32,357 nucleotides of DNA. It comes from Ruminiclostridium sp. Its GTDB lineage: Bacteria > Bacillota > Clostridia > Oscillospirales > Ruminococcaceae. This document shows, piece after piece, positions 1-7,640 of this stretch. The position numbers were made by a program, and so were the translations under genes. The stretch is from assembly GCA_017635675.1 (NCBI GenBank), contig JAGBLA010000185.1, positions 1 to 32,357 of the forward strand. The letters are read 5' to 3'. A model generated the notes under the pieces. It searched no databases, was not told where the DNA came from, and worked only from the letters and a program-made list of their open reading frames with translations. Within the stretch, counting starts at the first letter, position 1, and each line of letters begins with the position of its first letter.

Positions 1-140
1 GCTTTGAAAAGAGAAAATGAGATGATTGCGCCAAATGCAAGGAAAGGCTCCGAAAGCTTGCTGACGCAAGGTGAGGAGACTTGACGAAGCAGTTGGTGCA
101 AGCAGTTCTTTTTCTCTCAAATGGGTTTTTAGAGGTTCCC
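1..140 (+). ncRNA. Candidate structured RNA element, copy 1 (5' arm cut off by window edge)
   Basis: The 120-base core (1-120) aligns without gaps to 32238-32357, with 88 identities. Visible helices: 4-7/117-120; 11-17/110-116 (GAGAAAA with TTTTCTC); 19-21/106-108; 23-24/103-104; 26-34/93-101 (TTGCGCCAA with TTGGTGCAA, one G-U); 38-41/80-83; and a hairpin 57-60/67-70 with loop CTGACG. Bases 123-140 (GGGTTTTTAGAGGTTCCC) are the 3' arm of an outer helix. The 5' arm lies before the window, but copy 2 shows its counterpart. TATTGTTTT follows the arm, so the outer helix could act as a terminator-like end. The last base touches the stop codon of the convergent gene at 140-316. I do not recognise the family. 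Strand is inferred from the weak promoter in front of copy 2. Confidence 0.75.
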
Positions 141-316
141 TATTGTTTTCTCGCGAGAAAATAATCGTCGTCCTTCGTGTAGTAGGGACAGGTGTTCCTG
201 CCTTCCGACATAAGACGGCAGTATTCGTCCTCGTCCATGTTCACGGCGCATATATAATCGCAGTATTCCTCGTCGTAAACATTGTTCGCACAGGTATCGC
301 ATGATATTTCAGCCAT
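140..316 (-). CDS. DUF6472-like small Cys-rich protein
   Basis: A 58-residue frame opening MAEISCDTCANNVYDEEY and ending in LARKQ. It has Cys at 6, 9, 19, 23, 33 and 43. The pattern CDTCAN-VYDEEY, then a DEDE acidic stretch, then CPYY near the C-terminus matches my memory of the DUF6472 family of small Clostridia proteins, whose function is unknown. The CxxC pair suggests metal binding, but this is inference. The start codon overlaps the end of the COG2509-like gene by 8 nt, so it is probably the last gene of that transcript. Its final codons contain a perfect 16-bp palindrome (146-161). Its TAG stop (140-142) shares base 140 with the outer arm of the RNA element that faces it. Confidence 0.8.
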   Translation of the reverse strand: MAEISCDTCANNVYDEEYCDYICAVNMDEDEYCRLMSEGRNTCPYYTKDDDYFLARKQ

Positions 317-1898
317 TTTCTGTCACCGCCTCCGCACATTTTAAACCATCGACCGCAGCCGAAACTATTCCGCCCGCATAGCCTGCGCCCTCCCCGCATG
401 GGTACAAGCCTTTGAGCGACACCGAGCACAGATCGCTCCCTCGTATTATACGCACGGGTGAGGAGCTTCGGGTCTCCGGCGCAGTAAGTACAGCTTCACG
501 CTCAGCGAAAAAGCCGGCTTTATTTGCGAGAAGCGGGAGACCTGTCCGTAAAGTCTCTGTAATATACTCAGGAAACAAGGAAGAAATATCGGCCGGTTTC
601 ACGCCGGGCGTATAGCTTGGAGTAATTCTCCCGATATTCACTGACGATCTCTTTTCAAGAAAGTCTCCTACAAGAGTTATCGGAGCCGAATAGTCCGAGC
701 CGCCAAGTATGAACGCCGCGCGTTCAATGCCTTGCTGGAGAGCTATCCCCGCAAGCGGGTCATTTCCCGTTATATCGCCGGGCTCCACATTCACAAGAAG
801 CGCCGCGTTTGCGTTCGTCGAATTGCGTGCGTGAAAGCTCATGCCGTTGGTGACGACGGTGTTCGTCTCGGACGCCGAGGCGATGACGCTGCCACCGGGA
901 CACATACAGAAAGAATACAGGCTTTTCCCGTTTTTCAGATGAACGGCGTACTTGTATTCGGCAGGCGGCAGGGAAGGGTGTCCGCAGAAATCCCCGTAAA
1001 GACTCTTGTTCACATCAGCCTGCAGGTGCTCAACGCGCACTCCCATTGCGAATATTTTGCGTTCAAGCGATATATCATTGGTCTGAAGATATGAAAACAC
1101 ATCTCTCGCGCTGTGTCCTGCCGCGAGTATCAGACTGTCGGTGAGTATTTCGTATTCCTTACCGTCTTTCTCATATACCGCCCCGGTCAGCTTTCCGTTT
1201 TTCTGTATAAGCTTTGTAAGCCTTGCTTCAAATATCACTTCTCCGCCGAGTGAGATGATCTCTTCACGAAGATTTTTTACGACATTTCGCAGTATATCAG
1301 TCCCGATATGCGGTTTTGCGGTATAGAGAATATCCTCCGGTGCGCCCAGTCTTACAAGCTCCGTGAATATGTGCTTTATACGCGGGTCGCGAATGCCGGT
1401 GGTGAGCTTGCCGTCGGAGAATGTACCCGCGCCGCCTTCACCGAACTGCACATTTGTCCGCTCGGACAGTATCCCGTGCTCGCGGAACTTTGCGACAGCT
1501 TTTGTGCGGGTGTCAACGTCACTTCCGCGTTCAAGAACTATCGGTCTGAGTCCGTTCTGTGCAAGCCGCAGTGCCGCGAACATTCCCGCAGGTCCGAAAC
1601 CGACTGTCACGGGACGGTGTGCGCGGGACTGAATACGCGGTATCGGGTAAGTCTCGTTTTTCACCGCGCATACCTTGTTCGGGGGATTTTTTTTCAGTAT
1701 TGCAGCTTCGTTTTTTACGTTCAGCTCGACGGAAACAGTGAAATGCACATCCGATTTTTTCCGTGCATCGACCGATTTTTTTACAAGCCGCAGTTCCGAT
1801 ATCTCCGACGGTTTCACCGCTATTTCCTTTGCCGCTTTTTTTATCAGCGCTTCATCGTTGAGATCAAGCGGCATATAAATGTCATTTATCCGTATCAT
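309..1898 (-). CDS. FAD-dependent dehydrogenase, COG2509-type
   Basis: A 529-residue protein from the start MIRINDIYMPLD. An upstream in-frame ATG at 1964 would run into the preceding gene. The chosen start has AAAGG about 7 nt upstream and lies 1 nt after the previous stop. An N-terminal domain of about 90 residues is followed by a dinucleotide-binding motif VGFGPAG (about 99-105), then FGEGGAGTFSDGKLTTG, and a C-terminal PCGEGAGYAGGI flavin-contact motif. This layout is that of the uncharacterised FAD-dependent dehydrogenases of COG2509. Substrate is unknown. It follows a second flavoprotein gene of the HI0933 family in what looks like a translationally coupled pair, so the two may act in related redox steps (inference). 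Confidence 0.88.
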   Translation of the reverse strand: MIRINDIYMPLDLNDEALIKKAAKEIAVKPSEISELRLVKKSVDARKKSDVHFTVSVELNVKNEAAILKKNPPNKVCAVKNETYPIPRIQSRAHRPVTVGFGPAGMFAALRLAQNGLRPIVLERGSDVDTRTKAVAKFREHGILSERTNVQFGEGGAGTFSDGKLTTGIRDPRIKHIFTELVRLGAPEDILYTAKPHIGTDILRNVVKNLREEIISLGGEVIFEARLTKLIQKNGKLTGAVYEKDGKEYEILTDSLILAAGHSARDVFSYLQTNDISLERKIFAMGVRVEHLQADVNKSLYGDFCGHPSLPPAEYKYAVHLKNGKSLYSFCMCPGGSVIASASETNTVVTNGMSFHARNSTNANAALLVNVEPGDITGNDPLAGIALQQGIERAAFILGGSDYSAPITLVGDFLEKRSSVNIGRITPSYTPGVKPADISSLFPEYITETLRTGLPLLANKAGFFAEREAVLTAPETRSSSPVRIIRGSDLCSVSLKGLYPCGEGAGYAGGIVSAAVDGLKCAEAVTENG

Positions 1899-1899
1899 A

Positions 1900-3126
1900 T
1901 CAGTGCCTTTTTTTGAGTGATAATGCGGCATTTTTTCCTGCAATTGCGCCGGAGGAAAAAGCAAAATCGAGATTATAGCCGCCGCAGTCTCCGAAAATAT
2001 CTGTCATCTCTCCGCAGACGTACATTCCGGGTATCCGCACGAATCCGAGATCGCTGTTTATCTCGTCCGCGGCAATACCGCCTTTTGTGACCTGTGAGCG
2101 TTCAAATCCCGCGGTGCCGGTCACAGGAAAGTAAAGGTGCTTTATTGTCTCCGCAAGCCTTTCAAGCCCTGTGATGTCGGCTGTCTTTTCGGGCACTCGC
2201 CTATATGCGCGTTTCAGCATATATACCCCCATGGGTTTTGTGAATATCCCGCTCAGATAATCTTCCGCAGGAGCTGCTCTGCGTATATCCCTTGTATGTT
2301 CAAGAAGCTCTGTTACCTGCTGAGCGTCCATATCCGGCAGCAGGTCAAGTGACAGTTCGCAATTCTCACCATTCTTTTCATGCAGCTCGCAAAGATACGA
2401 AAGGTCGAAAACACAGATTCCCGATATCGATCCGTCGGTGAACTGCACTTCGCCGCGTTCGCTTTTTACGGGTTTTCCGCCGGAGATGAATGTAACATTC
2501 GCGTCAGCTCGCTGACCCTTGAGGGGTTTAACAAGCACGGGGTCGGTCTTTAGCGGAACGAGCGCAGGGTATGCACCTTCTGCGCTTATGCCGAGCCGTT
2601 CGCATATTTCCGTCAGACTTCCGTTGCTGCCGAGTGCGGACTGTGACCTTCCGCCGCCCGCAAGTATGACAGTGCGTGCCGATATATCTTCATTTGCCGA
2701 CCGCAGTATAAATCTGCCCGATTTCTCTATGCCTGTTATCTCGGTATTGCATATCTCAGTGATACCGAGTCTTGCACATTCGAGACGCAGTGCGTCCAGC
2801 ACGGAAGCTGCACTCCTGCAGCGCGGGTATATGCGCCCGTACCCGTCGTCCTCGCACACTACTCCGAGACCTGCGAAAAAGTCCGGAACGGAGAACTCAG
2901 AGGTTATCTTTGTGAGTGCACTGCAGGACCCATGGTAATGCTCCGCGCTGAGGTGAGCGTTCGAGAGGTTGCAGCGTCCGTTCCCGGTAGCAAGTATCTT
3001 TTTTCCTACCTTAGGCAGACGCTCTATTACCGCGACAGCCGCTTTTCTGTCTGTACGTCCTGCCGATATCGCCGCCGCCAGTCCCGATGCGCCGCCGCCG
3101 ATTATTGCAATGTCAAAGTATCTCAC
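1900..3126 (-). CDS. NAD(P)/FAD-dependent oxidoreductase, HI0933/BaiN family
   Basis: A 408-residue protein. The N-terminus has the Rossmann motif IIGGGASGLAAA (about 8-19). The family motif KVGKKILATGNGRCNLSN follows (about 40-57), and a C-terminal VCGEMTDIFGDCGGYNLDFAF segment closes the flavin site. These are hallmarks of the HI0933-like (YhiN, BaiN) flavoproteins. BaiN has been linked to bile-acid 7-alpha-dehydroxylation, but most members have no known substrate, so I do not assign one. Its start overlaps the AEC transporter stop by 4 nt (ATGA), and its stop lies 1 nt before the COG2509-like start. The three genes are therefore probably translated together. Confidence 0.9.
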   Translation of the reverse strand: MRYFDIAIIGGGASGLAAAISAGRTDRKAAVAVIERLPKVGKKILATGNGRCNLSNAHLSAEHYHGSCSALTKITSEFSVPDFFAGLGVVCEDDGYGRIYPRCRSAASVLDALRLECARLGITEICNTEITGIEKSGRFILRSANEDISARTVILAGGGRSQSALGSNGSLTEICERLGISAEGAYPALVPLKTDPVLVKPLKGQRADANVTFISGGKPVKSERGEVQFTDGSISGICVFDLSYLCELHEKNGENCELSLDLLPDMDAQQVTELLEHTRDIRRAAPAEDYLSGIFTKPMGVYMLKRAYRRVPEKTADITGLERLAETIKHLYFPVTGTAGFERSQVTKGGIAADEINSDLGFVRIPGMYVCGEMTDIFGDCGGYNLDFAFSSGAIAGKNAALSLKKRH

Positions 3127-4073
3127 AGTGAATGTATCACCTCCAGCGCGGCAGTTCCTGCTTTAACAACAAGCGGCAGCGTTATCATCGACATAAGTGT
3201 TGATACCGCGAATATCTGTGACGCGTAATGCGGGACACGGTCATATTTTATCGCGAACATCGTCCCGATAGCGGCGGTGGGGCAGGAAATCTCGATAAGT
3301 GTTATAAGCTTCGGCATATCGGGGCAGGGAATGAACATTATCAGCGCGGCGCCCGCCAGAGGCAGGAGCAGCAGGCGTACAGCTGATACGAGATATACCC
3401 GCGGAGTCTTTATGCTGTTTATTATGCCTGCGCTCATTATTGACGCTCCTGCGACTATCATCGCGAGCGGAGTGGTCATCTCCGCTACATTGTTAAGCGC
3501 GGTGTAAAATATTCCATGGATACGTATTCCCGTGAACATACAGATTATCCCCGCGATTACCGCGATAACTGCAGGAGCGGTCAGAGCCTTCAGCAGTGAC
3601 ATACTGGCTTTTCCGCTCCTGCCCGATACCGACATTATCCCCACAGTCCAGATGAACAGGTTTGACACTGTGACAAATCCATTCATGATGAATACTCCGT
3701 CGCTCCCGAAAACTCCGAATATCAACGGAGTTCCCATAAATCCGAAATTCGAGTAAACCGCCGAAAATCGCTCTATCACCGTCTTGCTGTCATGTTTCCC
3801 GCGGAAGATCACTTTTGACAGCAGTATGAATGCTGTATATGTGACGACACCCATAGCCGCAGTCCACAGAAAGCCGTCGATAAGCTCCGCCCGCACATCG
3901 GTCTGATACGCAAGGAATATAAGCAGCGGGTTGACAACATAGAGTACAAGGTCGGAGAGCTGTTTCTTGCCGTCGTCGTTTATCAGTCTGAATTTATAGC
4001 AAAGTGCGCCGATAATAACGATCAGAAACATTATTATCGTCTGTTCAAATACCGCAGAGGCAGCGTCTGTCAT
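3123..4073 (-). CDS. AEC-family (auxin efflux carrier-like) transporter
   Basis: A 316-residue integral membrane protein with about ten hydrophobic segments. The opening FEQTIIMFLIVIIGALCYKFRLI, then LSDLVLYVVNPLLIF with its conserved N-P, and a C-terminal half containing CPTAAIGTMFAIKY are typical of AEC permeases. Bacterial members export or import small organic acids such as malate, but the substrate cannot be read from sequence. The start has AAAGGA 8 nt upstream. It lies 11 nt after the flavoprotein gene and overlaps the HI0933-type gene by 4 nt, so it belongs to the same transcript. Confidence 0.9.
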   Translation of the reverse strand: MTDAASAVFEQTIIMFLIVIIGALCYKFRLINDDGKKQLSDLVLYVVNPLLIFLAYQTDVRAELIDGFLWTAAMGVVTYTAFILLSKVIFRGKHDSKTVIERFSAVYSNFGFMGTPLIFGVFGSDGVFIMNGFVTVSNLFIWTVGIMSVSGRSGKASMSLLKALTAPAVIAVIAGIICMFTGIRIHGIFYTALNNVAEMTTPLAMIVAGASIMSAGIINSIKTPRVYLVSAVRLLLLPLAGAALIMFIPCPDMPKLITLIEISCPTAAIGTMFAIKYDRVPHYASQIFAVSTLMSMITLPLVVKAGTAALEVIHSL

Positions 4074-4084
4074 AGCAATGTCCT

Positions 4085-4624
4085 TTAAATCTTATTGCAG
4101 AATTCTGTTATCTCGTCTGTTCTTGCCGAAACATCTTCTCTGTATTCCACCGAGCACAATCCGATACTGCTGCACGGTTCTATTTCAAGATGTCCGTAGA
4201 AATGCTCTATACTCTGAATTATCCGCTCACACTCTTTCATACCGGGACCTGTGCGAAGTGCCGCGGTATATCCGCGTTTCCCTCCGCTTATGCGTGCGTG
4301 CGGCTCGTGAGTGTTGCACCAGGGAGTGCAGCGGTCTATGAATGACTTGAACTGACCGGGAATATCCGCCCAGTATGACGGTGAAACGCATACGATAACG
4401 TCAGCCCATTCAAATTCACTCATCATCTTTCCGATGTCATCGTCCATTGTACATACAGCCGTCTTGTGGCAGCTCCTGCAGCCCTTGCAGAAGGAGAAAC
4501 TGTAATCGTCAATGCATATACTTTTCACGTCATACCTGTCCGAAAGCTGAGAGGAGATGATGTGAGCTATCTCTGCCGTAGCGCCGTTCCGGACGGGGCT
4601 GCAATTAAATACAAGTGCGTTCAT
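4085..4624 (-). CDS. Flavodoxin-fold NAD(P)H-dependent FMN reductase-like protein
   Basis: A 179-residue protein starting MNALVFNCSPVRNG, with AAAGGAACTGAC directly upstream as ribosome binding site. A start at 4741 would add 39 residues that overlap the ahcY coding end and do not look like this fold. The phosphate-binding loop NCSPVRNGATAEI (about 7-19), the Cys-rich CKGCRSCHKTAVC stretch and the hydrophobic VIVCVSPSYWADIPGQFKSFIDR segment fit the NADPH-dependent FMN reductase / iron-sulfur flavoprotein superfamily. Whether the cysteines hold a cluster is not known. Likely an electron-transfer protein or quinone/azo reductase; physiological partner not evident. It is 58 nt downstream of ahcY on the same strand. 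Confidence 0.82.
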   Translation of the reverse strand: MNALVFNCSPVRNGATAEIAHIISSQLSDRYDVKSICIDDYSFSFCKGCRSCHKTAVCTMDDDIGKMMSEFEWADVIVCVSPSYWADIPGQFKSFIDRCTPWCNTHEPHARISGGKRGYTAALRTGPGMKECERIIQSIEHFYGHLEIEPCSSIGLCSVEYREDVSARTDEITEFCNKI

Positions 4625-4682
4625 GTCAGTTCCTTTCATAATATCACACTGCCCCACCCGTGCGGGCAGGGCAGAAAAAATA

Positions 4683-5930
4683 TTAAACGTCCCAGCTGTT
4701 GAGGTATTTTTCCTGTTCGGGCGTGAGTTTGTCGATCTCAAATCCCCAGAATTTTATCTTGCGCTCCGCGACAGCTTTGTCGACCTCTTTCGGCACATTG
4801 ATTATCATCTTGTCCAGCCTGCCTTTGTTCTTTACGAGGTAAAGAGCGGACTGCGCCTGGATAGCGAAGCTCATATCCATGATCTCGGCAGGGTGTCCGT
4901 CACCCGCGGCAAGGTTCACAAGTCTTCCTTCCGCGATAACGTTTATGGTGTTGCCGTTGGAGAGCTTGTACGCCATAATGTTGCTGCGGGCAAGGTGGCT
5001 TTCAACAGCGATCCTGCGCAGGCAGGCCACATCGACTTCCACATCGAAGTGTCCCGCGTTGCAGCATATAGCGCCGTCGTGCATCTTCATGAAATCCTTC
5101 TCGGTGATAACTCCGCTGCAGCCCGTGACTGTAACGAAGAAATCGCCGATCTCGGCAGCCTTGTTCATGGGCATGATAGTAAAACCGTCCATAACAGCTT
5201 CCATAGCCTTGATAGGATCTACCTCGGTAACGATGACCTTAGCGCCGAGACCCTTGGCGCGCATAGCCACACCCTTGCCGCACCAGCCATAACCCGCGAC
5301 CACAACGTTCTTGCCCGCGACGATAAGATTGGTCGTGCGGTTTATGCCGTCCCATACCGACTGACCTGTGCCGTAGCGGTTGTCGAAAAGGTGCTTGCAG
5401 TCCGCGTCATTCACCAGCATCATCGGGAATTTCAGCTCTCCTGCTTTGTCCATTGATTTTAAGCGTATAATACCTGTGGTAGTCTCCTCGCAGCCGCCGA
5501 TAACATTCGGGATAAGGTCGGGACGCTTGCTGTGAATATAATGCACGAGGTCGCCGCCGTCGTCGATTATGATATTCGGAGCCGCCTCTATCACTCTGGA
5601 GATATGGTGCTCATATTCCTCTGCGGTGCAGTCATGCCATGCGAACACATTGAGACCCTCATGCACGAGGGCTGCCGCAACATCGTCCTGGGTGGAAAGG
5701 GGATTGCTGCCTGTTATGTACATCTCGGCTCCGCCAGCCGCGAGGGTCTTGCACAGATACGCAGTCTTGGCTTCAAGGTGTACCGAAAGCGCTATTTTCA
5801 GTCCCGCAAAGGGTTTTGTCTGCTCAAATTCGGCCTTGTAGCTGCGAAGGAGCGGCATATTGCGCTCTACCCAGTCTATCTTTCTTTTTCCGTCCTCCCA
5901 GAGGTTTTCATCACGAATTTCGCTTGCCAT
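4683..5930 (-). CDS. ahcY: Adenosylhomocysteinase
   Basis: A 415-residue S-adenosyl-L-homocysteine hydrolase. It splits S-adenosylhomocysteine to adenosine and homocysteine, removing the inhibitor left by methyltransferases. Visible motifs are HLEAKTA (51-57), the DDGGDL substrate region (about 123-128), GGCEETTTG (145-153), LVNDADCKHLFDNRYG (172-187) and the NAD-binding loop GYGWCGKG (213-220). Length fits the shorter bacterial/archaeal form without the insertion of the longer type. The start is supported by AAAGGA about 10 nt upstream and by the promoter at 5966-5994. It is the first gene of the long minus-strand run. No SAM- or SAH-type riboswitch fits in the short leader. Confidence 0.96.
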   Translation of the reverse strand: MASEIRDENLWEDGKRKIDWVERNMPLLRSYKAEFEQTKPFAGLKIALSVHLEAKTAYLCKTLAAGGAEMYITGSNPLSTQDDVAAALVHEGLNVFAWHDCTAEEYEHHISRVIEAAPNIIIDDGGDLVHYIHSKRPDLIPNVIGGCEETTTGIIRLKSMDKAGELKFPMMLVNDADCKHLFDNRYGTGQSVWDGINRTTNLIVAGKNVVVAGYGWCGKGVAMRAKGLGAKVIVTEVDPIKAMEAVMDGFTIMPMNKAAEIGDFFVTVTGCSGVITEKDFMKMHDGAICCNAGHFDVEVDVACLRRIAVESHLARSNIMAYKLSNGNTINVIAEGRLVNLAAGDGHPAEIMDMSFAIQAQSALYLVKNKGRLDKMIINVPKEVDKAVAERKIKFWGFEIDKLTPEQEKYLNSWDV

Positions 5931-5965
5931 ATCATATAGGTCCTTTCTGCAAAAATACTTTATTA

Positions 5966-5994
5966 ATTATATCACATTTGAATAGGTTAGTCAA
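5966..5994 (-). promoter_or_regulatory. Consensus sigma-A promoter for ahcY
   Basis: Read on the minus strand: TTGACT (5994-5989), a 17-nt spacer, then TATAAT (5971-5966). The predicted transcript starts near 5959, giving a leader of about 30 nt. The -35 lies only a few bases after the stop of the upstream small gene. Confidence 0.88.
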
Positions 5995-6000
5995 GCAGTA

Positions 6001-6285
6001 TCACCATTTTCCGTCCTCATGCGGACAGTGCATACGCTTTTTCAGCGCGCGGAATTCAACGTAGCAGCCGCATTTTCCGCAGGTGCCGCTGTTGAGTTCA
6101 TCGCACCTTCTGCAAATATCAAGACGACGTGCGTATTCCATGGGTTCAGCCCGCTCTTCCTCGGGCATAGCCGCTTTGAGTTCTTCGAGAGAGTTGAGCA
6201 GTGCGTCCTCGCCAAGTTCTTCAAGCAGACATCGTCTGCATATATGATGTGTATTGTGCTCGTATGCTGTACCCGGATTATCCAT
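6001..6285 (-). CDS. DUF6171-like small Cys-rich protein
   Basis: A 94-residue protein from MDNPGTAYEHNTHHICRRCLL. GGGAGGG lies 5-6 nt before this ATG, which favours it over an upstream in-frame ATG at 6321. Four CxxC-like units, ICRRC, ICRRC, CGKCGC and a final MHCPH, suggest one or two zinc or other metal sites. Between them is an acidic helical stretch (LEELGEDALLNSLEELKAAMPEEERA). This matches what I recall of the DUF6171 family, function unknown. It has its own promoter and precedes ahcY by 70 nt with no clear terminator, so read-through into ahcY is possible. Confidence 0.75.
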   Translation of the reverse strand: MDNPGTAYEHNTHHICRRCLLEELGEDALLNSLEELKAAMPEEERAEPMEYARRLDICRRCDELNSGTCGKCGCYVEFRALKKRMHCPHEDGKW

Positions 6286-6311
6286 GCCGCCCTCCCGAAA
6301 GTGTTTTTTAC

Positions 6312-6340
6312 AGTATAACACATAGCTGTCGATATTTCAA
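6312..6340 (-). promoter_or_regulatory. Sigma-A promoter for the DUF6171-like gene
   Basis: On the minus strand: TTGAAA (6340-6335), 17-nt spacer, TATACT (6317-6312). It lies about 27 nt before the chosen start. It is divergent from the pfkA promoter about 120 bp away. The sequence between the two shows no further feature. Confidence 0.8.
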
Positions 6341-6459
6341 GATTATCCGTCGATAATATACATAACTTCACCTTTAGTATGGTTAGCTGTATTCCGTTGA
6401 TTTGCCGCAATATCAATGCGATATTTATTGAATTTGCACAAAAACATCATTGCTATATA

Positions 6460-6487
6460 TTGACATTTTCGGGAAAATGTGTATAAT
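6460..6487 (+). promoter_or_regulatory. pfkA promoter with an embedded palindromic operator
   Basis: TTGACA (6460-6465), 16-nt spacer, TATAAT (6482-6487). A perfect inverted repeat, ACATTTTC-GG-GAAAATGT (6463-6480), fills the spacer and overlaps the -35 hexamer. A protein bound there would block RNA polymerase, so this is a candidate repressor site for the glycolytic gene downstream. The regulator is not identifiable from this window. Confidence 0.82.
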
Positions 6488-6545
6488 TAAAGTATGATAT
6501 CGTTACTGATCTCAAATACTAATCATAAGCACGGAGGAAGTTAAA

Positions 6546-7631
6546 ATGGCTAAACTAAAGGTCGGTATCCTTACAAGCGGCGGCGACTGCCCGGGTCTGA
6601 ACGCAACTATAAGAGGAGCGGCAAAAGGCTGTTATCAGCTTTTCGGAGAGGATAATGTAGAGATAATCGGGATCCACAACGGATATTACGGTCTTATACA
6701 CAACGACTGCGAGAAGATGTCGCCTTATGACTTTGCGGGAATACTCACCCGCGGCGGAACTATCCTCGGTACAAAGCGCACACCCTACAAAATGATGCAG
6801 GTGGTCGAGGAAGACAACGTGGACAAGGTCTCCGAGATGAAGAAAACATATAAGAATCAGAAACTTGACTGTCTTCTGACCCTTGGAGGCAACGGCACCC
6901 ATAAGACAGCTAACCTGCTGTCGGAGGAGGGACTTAATGTCATCGGACTTCCTAAAACGATAGATAACGATATATGGGGAACCGATGTGACATTCGGTTT
7001 TCACACCGCGGTGGATATAGCCACCGATGTAATTGACCGAATACACACTACAGCCTGCTCTCACGGCAGAGTCATGGTAATAGAGATAATGGGCAACAAG
7101 GCAGGCTGGCTCACGCTTTACGCGGGTATCGCGGGCGGAGCGGATATAGTGCTGATACCTGAGATACCTTATGACATAAATAAGGTAGTCGAGGCTGTAA
7201 GGAGAAGAGCTGACGCAGGCAAGGCTTTCTCGATAGTTGCCGTGGCGGAAGGCGCAATGGACAAGGCAGAGGCAGAGATGAAGAAAAAGCTCCGTATGAA
7301 AGCGAGAGCAGAACAGGGCTACACTACCGCGACGCTGCGCATAACAAAGGAGATCGAGAGCATGACAGGTTTCGAGACCCGTGCGGTAGTCCCCGGACAC
7401 ATGCTCCGAGGCGGCAGTCCATCGGCATACGACAGAGTTCTTGCCACGAAATTCGGCGCAAGAGCCGCCGAGCTTATCAAGCAGCAGAAATTCGGCTATA
7501 CCGTGGCTAAGGTTGACGGAAAGATTACCGAGAACAAGCTGTCTGACGTTGCTATGAAGACAAAATTCGTGCTGCCCGATGACGAGCTTGTTATCACAGG
7601 CAGAAACATAGGCATATCATTCGGAGACTGA
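6546..7631 (+). CDS. pfkA: 6-phosphofructokinase
   Basis: A 361-residue phosphofructokinase that phosphorylates fructose 6-phosphate at C1, the committed step of glycolysis. The N-terminal GILTSGGDCPGLNA (7-20), the substrate loop PKTIDND (136-142, catalytic Asp140) and EIMGNKAGWLTL (180-191) define the PfkA fold. The phosphate-donor motif is GGNGT (114-118). It keeps the small Gly typical of ATP enzymes at the position known as 104 in E. coli, but replaces the preceding Asp103 with Asn. Lys137, in place of the ATP-type Gly124, is typical of pyrophosphate enzymes. Donor (ATP or PPi) is therefore uncertain. GGAGGAAG precedes the start. A GH2 hydrolase follows after 9 nt. Confidence 0.93.
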   Translation: MAKLKVGILTSGGDCPGLNATIRGAAKGCYQLFGEDNVEIIGIHNGYYGLIHNDCEKMSPYDFAGILTRGGTILGTKRTPYKMMQVVEEDNVDKVSEMKKTYKNQKLDCLLTLGGNGTHKTANLLSEEGLNVIGLPKTIDNDIWGTDVTFGFHTAVDIATDVIDRIHTTACSHGRVMVIEIMGNKAGWLTLYAGIAGGADIVLIPEIPYDINKVVEAVRRRADAGKAFSIVAVAEGAMDKAEAEMKKKLRMKARAEQGYTTATLRITKEIESMTGFETRAVVPGHMLRGGSPSAYDRVLATKFGARAAELIKQQKFGYTVAKVDGKITENKLSDVAMKTKFVLPDDELVITGRNIGISFGD

Positions 7632-7640
7632 CGGAGGTTT

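Noticed and set aside
1..140. Reading the end elements as MITE-type mobile elements with inverted ends
   Set aside because: Terminal inverted arms are present, but a DNA element would not need the internal compensatory changes seen, and no target-site duplication can be examined. Mobility is not excluded, only unsupported.
146..161. Palindrome TTTTCTCGCGAGAAAA as a terminator
   Set aside because: It lies wholly within codons of the DUF6472-like gene and lacks a T-run in either direction.
4623..5456. Plus-strand open frame opposite ahcY (277 codons)
   Set aside because: A shadow of the strongly supported ahcY gene, with unconserved composition.
5931..6000. SAM- or SAH-responsive riboswitch upstream of ahcY
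   Set aside because: The predicted leader is only about 30 nt, too short, and no conserved riboswitch core is seen.
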